Source of the DNA: Anaerolineae bacterium
GTDB lineage: Bacteria > Chloroflexota > Anaerolineae > Aggregatilineales > J027
DNA length: 64,000 nucleotides
Assembly (NCBI GenBank): GCA_021463865.1
Contig: JAJTXY010000015.1
Coordinates: 1 to 64,000, forward strand
Direction: 5' to 3'
Positions within the stretch are counted from its first letter, which is position 1. Every line of letters begins with the position of its first letter. The notes under the pieces were generated by a model, which was not told the DNA's origin, ran no database searches, and saw only the letters and a list, made by a program, of their open reading frames with translations. Below are positions 60,301 to 64,000 of this stretch, piece after piece. The position numbers were made by a program, and so were the translations under genes.

Positions 60301-62915
60301 TTAATTTCATCCAGTGCATCCGGTGTGATGGTTACGTTGATTGTCTCCGCAATGTCCCCCGGCCCAAAACTGAGTGGCCCACCTGTTGCCACCGTATAGT
60401 CGGCTGCCGTTGCTGTGCCATCAGATGCAGTGAACGGTACGTCAATATTCAAACCACTTGCTGCCGAAAGCGTCACCGTAAAGGTCAAAGTTGGACCACC
60501 ACCGCCCGTACCTTCAGTAATCGCTACATCGTCAATACTGACGGTTGGCGGATCATCGTCATCCAAAATCGTGGCGTCGCCGATGGTGTTAGCTGGGTCC
60601 GGATCAAGATTCGCTCCAGATGGAGGGTCAAGTGTCACTACAACCGTTTCATCATTTTCGTCCAGCGCATCCGGATTAACATTCACCACAATATTTTGGA
60701 CGGTTACGCCGGGGTTGAAGGATAGAGGTGAACCTGTGGCAACGGTATAGTCCACACCACCATTCGATGCGCTACCCCCCACTGTAAAGGGCACTTGCAC
60801 AGTTGAGCCACTAGCCGCCGAAAGCGTAACCGTATAGGTAATGGTAGGCGGAGCGCCACCCGTGCCTTCAACCACACTTCCAGGGTCATTGATGCTTACG
60901 GTTGGCAGCGCACTCGTAACGGTTGCACAGCCGGAAAATTCGGAAGTTTCGCCACCTGCGTCGCCATTGTTACTCGTCGCCGTTGTCGTGATAACGCTCC
61001 CTAACGCCACACTCGGCAGGCCCGTTGCGGTAAAAGGTTGGGCCACTCCTGTGCTGGCAACCACTACCGATGTCGAGCCTAGATAAGTGGCCCCTTCACC
61101 ATTACCCGACGCATCGCAACTTGGGCTGGAGAAAAATTCAACCCGATAGGTACCCGCAATGGTCGTCAAGTTGCCGCTGACGGTCAAAGTTGGCCCGCCG
61201 ACAACCTCAGCGGAGGTCAAGACCGGGAAGTTTTGTTGGTCATTATTGCCCGCATCCGCATCTGTCGGATCATTCGCTGTCACACCAAAGGTTGGGACGG
61301 AGGGGGTCAGGCGTTCAACGATTTCAATCCCAAGATTGGTATTGTTCGAGGTCGTATTCTGCAAAATACGGTTATTCAACGACGGGATAAATACATCTGG
61401 CGGCACATCTGGATAATATTCGTGGTCAACCACTATACCCCGGACGTTATTATTTACCACATTACCTTGAATCAGGGTATTGGATGCCCCTTGAAGGAAG
61501 ATACCAAACTCACCGTTTGGAACACTGCCCGTGCCACTCCCATCTGTCCCCACAAAGTTATTGGTCACAATCAGATTGTCGGCGGGGCCAGAACCAGTAG
61601 TACGAACCAAAAATCCGTAAGTTTGGATACGGATGGCTGTTCCGTCATTCCCTGAAATGTAGTTGCCTGTGATAGTATTCGTTGGAGAATTACGAATACG
61701 AATACCATCCGAATAATTCCAACTACCGGGAGGCCAAGTGAGGGGCGGAACGGAAACCTCGCCAGTGCCGGGGCTGTTCAGGCCGATATAATTACCCTCA
61801 AAGACATTATTCTCGGCCATTTGGCTGGGGTCAGTCCCATATGAAATAATCACCATATTAGTCTCGGCATTGCCGCTGATGACGTTGCGTTCAGCAGGGG
61901 TATTACCGCCAATTTGGTTTCCGTCAGAGCCGATAATTTGCAAACCGATACGTTCATTTGGAACAGATAAAGTACCCGTCACATCGGTTCCAATATAGTT
62001 GCCAATCACAATATTGTTGTCCGCATTATCGCGCATTTTGACGCCAACAAAGCCCAAAATATCCGCATTACCGGAGACAAGGTTACAGTCGCCCGTGCAA
62101 CTTCCACCAACAGTGACACCGGTTGTCCCACCGATGGTATTGTTGGTACCGAACGGCCCAATAATCTCAATACCCCCTCCGTCGGCACGCCCACGATTGG
62201 CTGCCCGTGCAGTACCAGCTTGATTGGTACCGATGCGGTTTCCAACAATCACATTGTTACTGCTCAGGATTTGGATACCACTGTTATTGAAATTTTGGAT
62301 GACCAGCCCACGAATCGTACTACCACTGCTCCCCGACCCCAATGTCAATCCATTGGTACCTTCATTGGGTGCATCTTCGGGAATTGGCTCCCCATTCAAA
62401 ACAATGATGGGTGCTCCAGCAAAATCGGGTTCGCTGCGACCATCAATCAGAACAGAATCCGTGATTATTGGCAGGGCGCTCGCAACATTAAATGTGTAAG
62501 GTGCTGGGCCAGCGATATTAAAGTTAATCGTATCCAGCCCACCTGTCCCATCATGGATACATTCATTGACAGTGGCATTGGTATTGTTGGCCTGAAGTGC
62601 CTCACGCAGCGAACACTGCCCGTCAACAGCCACCGTATCGGCTGTCGTGGTCACGGTCATGGTCGCAGCAGCCTCTACCCGGCGTACTGGACTAAATGGT
62701 TCACTGATATAAGGAATATAGGGTAGTACAAGGCCCAGCAGCAGCATGGCTACCAGTCCACCCAATCCAGCCCGATACAGCGCTCGATGAGAGGTTTGTA
62801 CTTTAAATTTTGTCTTTCCAGAACTTAGTCTATGATTGCGCGGTGTCAACATGACCCCCTTAAGAAACTCAAATAAAAAATTTGGGTTGGCAGTTAAATC
62901 CTTATCGTCCGTCAT
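54327..62915 (-). CDS. Giant surface protein: CSLREA, beta-helix, Calx-beta array
   Basis: A 2862-residue exported protein. One hydrophobic helix at about 50-68 acts as anchor or signal. From about 88 is a CSLREA domain (TTTADTVAVDGQCSLREALQ), then a right-handed beta-helix (about 150-590) of repeated N(V/I)I(S/V)GN rungs like NosD. From about 670 to 2310 are about fourteen Calx-beta domains plus one divergent unit, each with V.I(D/N)D(V/A).V.EG(T/A)G, TFTVTLS(A/T)ASG and (G)VGTINDDD ends. The last about 430 residues hold an integrin-like DWDGDGQKTPGVYG pattern and a final beta-domain. Acidic DDD/DD loops should bind Ca2+. ATG 62915 has no clear ribosome site; ATG 62852 follows AAGGGGGTC but with very short spacing. 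Likely an adhesion or matrix protein. Confidence 0.88.
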   Translation of the reverse strand: MTDDKDLTANPNFLFEFLKGVMLTPRNHRLSSGKTKFKVQTSHRALYRAGLGGLVAMLLLGLVLPYIPYISEPFSPVRRVEAAATMTVTTTADTVAVDGQCSLREALQANNTNATVNECIHDGTGGLDTINFNIAGPAPYTFNVASALPIITDSVLIDGRSEPDFAGAPIIVLNGEPIPEDAPNEGTNGLTLGSGSSGSTIRGLVIQNFNNSGIQILSSNNVIVGNRIGTNQAGTARAANRGRADGGGIEIIGPFGTNNTIGGTTGVTVGGSCTGDCNLVSGNADILGFVGVKMRDNADNNIVIGNYIGTDVTGTLSVPNERIGLQIIGSDGNQIGGNTPAERNVISGNAETNMVIISYGTDPSQMAENNVFEGNYIGLNSPGTGEVSVPPLTWPPGSWNYSDGIRIRNSPTNTITGNYISGNDGTAIRIQTYGFLVRTTGSGPADNLIVTNNFVGTDGSGTGSVPNGEFGIFLQGASNTLIQGNVVNNNVRGIVVDHEYYPDVPPDVFIPSLNNRILQNTTSNNTNLGIEIVERLTPSVPTFGVTANDPTDADAGNNDQQNFPVLTSAEVVGGPTLTVSGNLTTIAGTYRVEFFSSPSCDASGNGEGATYLGSTSVVVASTGVAQPFTATGLPSVALGSVITTTATSNNGDAGGETSEFSGCATVTSALPTVSINDPGSVVEGTGGAPPTITYTVTLSAASGSTVQVPFTVGGSASNGGVDYTVATGSPLSFNPGVTVQNIVVNVNPDALDENDETVVVTLDPPSGANLDPDPANTIGDATILDDDDPPTVSIDDVAITEGTGGGGPTLTFTVTLSAASGLNIDVPFTASDGTATAADYTVATGGPLSFGPGDIAETINVTITPDALDEINETFNVQLGAPTNATLDPVPANTLGVGTVNDDDDPPTVSIDDVTVVEDAGTLTFTVTLSAASGQTVTVPFTSAAGTAATPADYTVATGSPLTFNPGVTTQSITVNIVNDVLDEDDEAFTVTLGAPTNATLDPTPGNEIGTGTITDNDTPPTVSIDDVTVAEDAGTLTFTVTLSAASGRTVTVPFTSAAGTAATPADYTVATISPLTFNAGVTTQSITVNLVDDTIDEPNEDFTVTLQTPTNADLDPVVAETIGVGTINDDDNPPTISINDVTLVEGSGGGTTAMNFTVTLSSASAYTVTAPFTVADGTAVLPADYTVSTGSPLTFNPGTTTLQVEALIVRDNTDESNETFTITLDPPTNATLDADPNAIVGFGTILDDDNAPVVSIDDVSQTEGTGGTTTLTFTVSLTNPSSQAVSVSFTSANGTATTPADYSVTTTSPLTFNPGVITQTIAVDIVPDAFDENNETFTVTLTGALNATLDPDLPDTIGVGTITDDDATPTVSINDVAVTEGTGGTTTLTFTVTLSAVSGLNVSVPFTSADGTATTPADYSVTTGSPINIAAGLTTQTIAVDIVTDALDEPNEDFTVTLLTPMNADLDPDLPDTIGVGTINDDDNAPTVSIDDVAVLEGTGGGTTTLTYTVTLSAASGFAVTVPFTSADVSATSPADYTVTTISPLTFNPGVTTQNILVDIVRDATDEPNETFEVTLGGPTNATLDPVVANTIGVGTINNDDGPPLVSINDVAVNENAGTLTFTVSLSAVSGLPVSVPFTSAAGTATTPADYTVATFSPLNFTPGDTSETITVNIVNDTLDENNETFTVTLGTPTNAQLDPTPGTEIGTGTINDDDNSPSVSIDDVAVTEGTGAGTTTLTYTVTLSTVSGLTVTVPFTSADGTATGADYSVTTISPLTFNPGVTTQTIAVNIVRDALDENNEDFTVTLGVPTNATLDPTPANTIGVGTINDDDNPPSVSIDDVAVTEGTGAGTTTLTFTATLSTASGLTVTVPFTSADGTATAADYGVTTVSPLTFNPGVTTQMIAVNIVRDATDEPNETFTVTLGAPTNATLDPTPANTVGVGTINDDDNAPTVSIDDVAVTEGTGGTTTLTFTVTLSAASGLAVTVPFTSANGTATGADYSVTTVSPLTFNAGVTTQTIAVNIVTDNIDEPDETFTVTLGAPTNTTVDPTPGAGVGIGTINDDDNAPVVSINDVTVTEGTGGTNTLTFMVALSNPSSFTVTVLFTSANGTATAGDYSVTTTSPLTFNAGATSQSISVNIVTDATDENNEDFTVTLQTPTNATLDPTPANTIGVGTINDDDAPPTVSIDDVAVTEGTGVGTTNLTFTVTLSAASDFPITVPFTVAGVTAATPADFTVTTTNPLNFTAGTTTRTIVVSVVRDAIDENNETLDVTLGAPTNATLDPTPANTIGVGTINDDDNVGVTVTITGANTTVVESPAPSAAQRDTFDVRLASQPSANVTITLSVSDGQTLIGRVGGPYSTSLNLTFVPSGTPTAPNTVWDTNQTVEVVAVDDAVVEPAIHNGAINFAVQAGSAAEYVGLSIPSLTVRIQDNDGPEALAIFNPQTSQASLLNTLQDLPAPSAYNTFATGAPIAGQWVMGDWDGDGQKTPGVYGNGVFAYTNTVGPVPPASWIGIWFGLPGPAVSGRFDAGVGHDCIGVIDSGNFPPWGTAYVLYFACDLTSGSTPPLSFQWLSVVLPDNQGFTGTAQFTAGDWDGNGTDSIAVRRSEFIAYTNVPPAPNAPSLPFSLAAFNLAQYIGDPRPLAGDVLAGQYGNMVSGDWDSDGVDSFGLYYPAGYFYYRNDLLWNSGLYTLQRVAQPIGTTTTATSWRAGVSGGAGVAQSQGEPVETPTPSVPTTRRVSTVIESDDPQVARNGKWSVQSAAAASGNRYVYSSGSTDDVLTLDFVGTSLEVIYVESRMTGTFTIMVDDVAVRTVVTTGDVTEFNSRTLINYLSDGRHTLQIVPISGTVAVDAFVVTQEAAE
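55980..60900 (-). repeat. Tandem Calx-beta repeat array in the giant gene
   Basis: About fifteen units of some 320-330 bases are arranged head to tail. Many share long identical stretches (for example the codons for VSIDDVAVTEGTGxGTTTLT and TPANTIGVGTINDDD), so repeat-number change by recombination is likely. Confidence 0.85.
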
Positions 62916-63282
62916 AAATGTATTGGATTAGACTTGCAAGGAGTTTGAACTTTGGCGTCATTACCTTGCAGACTCCTTACATTTTTGTCGTGGTTTTGTC
63001 TATAAAAAAGGTGATGGAGCGGGACAAACCTACCAAATGCAAACAATCCCTAGCGGCTTACATTTGTTCCAAGTCTACCATTTTATTACGATTGGGGCTT
63101 TTTTCAGCCATTTACCAACGTATTCTGACAAATCTCTCCTCAAACCAATGTGCCCTTGTTTCATACAAAAACAACTAACGCTACAATGTTAGTGAGAATA
63201 TAGGTATTGTTGGTAAAATGAATCTGAGACACCTGATCTTTTAGCTTTCAGCCTCAGTTGATTATGCGGAGTCATTAATTTT
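62916..63282. other. Intergenic spacer between divergent surface-protein genes
   Basis: No gene is supported here. AAGGAGT (62938-62944) and ACTCCTT (62972-62978) form a short inverted repeat with a 27-base loop, and CTAAC/GTTAG pairs near 63174-63192. Promoters for both genes must lie here, but no clear -35/-10 pair was found. Confidence 0.4.
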
Positions 63283-64000
63283 ATGAAGTCAAACCACCTC
63301 CCCCTACTCCGACTAATGTTCTTGGGATTAGTGCTACTGCTTGTCCTACATCTTCCGGGCACTGCTCTTGCGGACTGCTGCACGTCCAATCATTATTACT
63401 ATATCTTTACGGGTTTTAGCGGCACCTGTCTTGACGATGGAAGTGGCAATGTTGTGGTTAGTGGTAGCTTCCTGCGCGAAGCCTATCTCCCAGTCAATAA
63501 TGTCAATACTTATACCGTCAATAATCCGGCCTTTGCGGGAACATTTTCATTGGCTGCCGTAGGAACTGAAACCAATGGTCAATACGGCAATTTTTTGATT
63601 AACCACACCTCGGCCCCCGGCATAGCTCCCATTGCAGTTTCAGTCACGATTTCGACACAAGCTGATGGTACGACTATTGGCTCGACCACTGCGGTTGCTA
63701 CTTGCAGCGCGATTGGGGCCGTCCCAACCGTGACCACCACCCACACCTATTCCTCGCTGGGTAGTCGGGGAGCAGGGAATATTTATGATGGTCGTTTGAA
63801 CACCGACGCTGGTGCCCCCGCCATTGTGTATCCCGGTTCGATCCGCATCTTTGCCTATGACCCAATCAACTGCGTCAGCGAATTGGTACTAAACATCTCC
63901 AACGAAACAATTGAGTCAGTGGGTATCCCGGCTGAAAATACTGTACTCGGCAGCGCCACCAATCCCTTTACCAATCGCTCTATTGTCATCTATCGCCTCT
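63283..64000 (+). CDS. Secreted protein, N-terminal part cut by window edge
   Basis: The ATG at 63283 opens a frame that runs to the window end (239 codons). A clear signal peptide (KSNHLPLLRLMFLGLVLLLV core, cleavage after ALA) is followed by mature sequence starting DCCTSNHYYYIFTG. The visible part is Ser, Thr, Gly and Ala rich, with beta-strand patterns such as SFLREAYLPVNNVNTYTVNN and TSAPGIAPIAVSVTIST, and scattered Cys. I do not recognise a domain. It is divergent from the giant Calx-beta gene and may likewise be a surface or matrix protein. Confidence 0.75.
   Translation, partial: MKSNHLPLLRLMFLGLVLLLVLHLPGTALADCCTSNHYYYIFTGFSGTCLDDGSGNVVVSGSFLREAYLPVNNVNTYTVNNPAFAGTFSLAAVGTETNGQYGNFLINHTSAPGIAPIAVSVTISTQADGTTIGSTTAVATCSAIGAVPTVTTTHTYSSLGSRGAGNIYDGRLNTDAGAPAIVYPGSIRIFAYDPINCVSELVLNISNETIESVGIPAENTVLGSATNPFTNRSIVIYRL

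Noticed and set aside
55552-60750. Many long plus-strand open frames with similar proteins (for example 57340-57612, 58669-59010, 60139-60399)
   Set aside because: They lie opposite the Calx-beta repeats, recur with the repeat period and are the antisense of the DDD/VTV codons. They have no ribosome sites and no domains.

Overview
The window looks like a chromosomal segment of a Chloroflexota bacterium, probably of the Anaerolineae group. This is an inference from gene content and protein style: coproporphyrin-type haem genes, Thr/Pro-rich linkers, lipoproteins with LysM or cytochrome domains, Calx-beta giant proteins, and frequent TIR, TPR-CHAT and FGE-type signalling proteins. No rRNA is present to confirm it. 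Base composition is moderate and genes are tightly packed, often with ATGA/TTGA overlaps.

Layout. 1-2468: the end of an IS701/IS4-like transposase, then a leftward cluster of small unrecognised genes driven by a near-consensus promoter, opposite a small HTH regulator (2702-3007). 3139-3212: tRNA-Val(UAC) with promoter and probable terminator. 3309-9570: ankyrin protein, methyltransferase, membrane-anchored protein, glycogen-debranching enzyme, a stand-alone CBM48 protein and a LysM lipoprotein. 9845-13272: a complete diversity-generating retroelement (DGR). All its genes lie on the minus strand: a TIR-TM-FGE target gene carrying the variable repeat (VR), the reverse transcriptase, an Avd-like accessory protein and the template repeat (TR). 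My hand alignment of TR and VR gives 20 mismatches in 114 bp, every one at a template adenine. 13493-29738: murJ, an unknown gene, an Hsp70-like protein, an esterase, a thiolase-like protein without its nucleophile cysteine, a GAF-GAF histidine kinase, a polysaccharide/peptidase operon, a phosphoesterase and a CBS-type pyrophosphatase.

29831-42761 is one long leftward operon for haem: hemQ(-Rieske fusion), hemH, an AhbD-like radical SAM gene, hemA, hemC, hemD, hemB, hemE, hemY, hemL, then an MFS transporter. It encodes the route from glutamyl-tRNA to haem by the coproporphyrin branch, plus a radical-SAM decarboxylase normally seen in the siroheme branch.

43209-49746 is a four-gene operon: sigma-70-like factor, double zinc-finger protein (candidate anti-sigma), TPR-CHAT protease and cytoplasmic subtilisin-like protease. 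It looks like a proteolytic switch acting on transcription. tRNA-Lys(UUU) follows with a promoter and terminator, then a cytochrome c lipoprotein with a CX3CH haem site, a Kelch protein, a cyclase-domain protein, methylglyoxal synthase and a zinc-ribbon protein. 54327-62915 encodes a 2862-residue surface protein (CSLREA, beta-helix, about 15 Calx-beta domains). The right edge cuts a secreted protein gene (63283 onward).

The strongest candidates for new biology are the DGR that diversifies a TIR-linked receptor and the sigma/zinc-finger/CHAT/subtilase operon.
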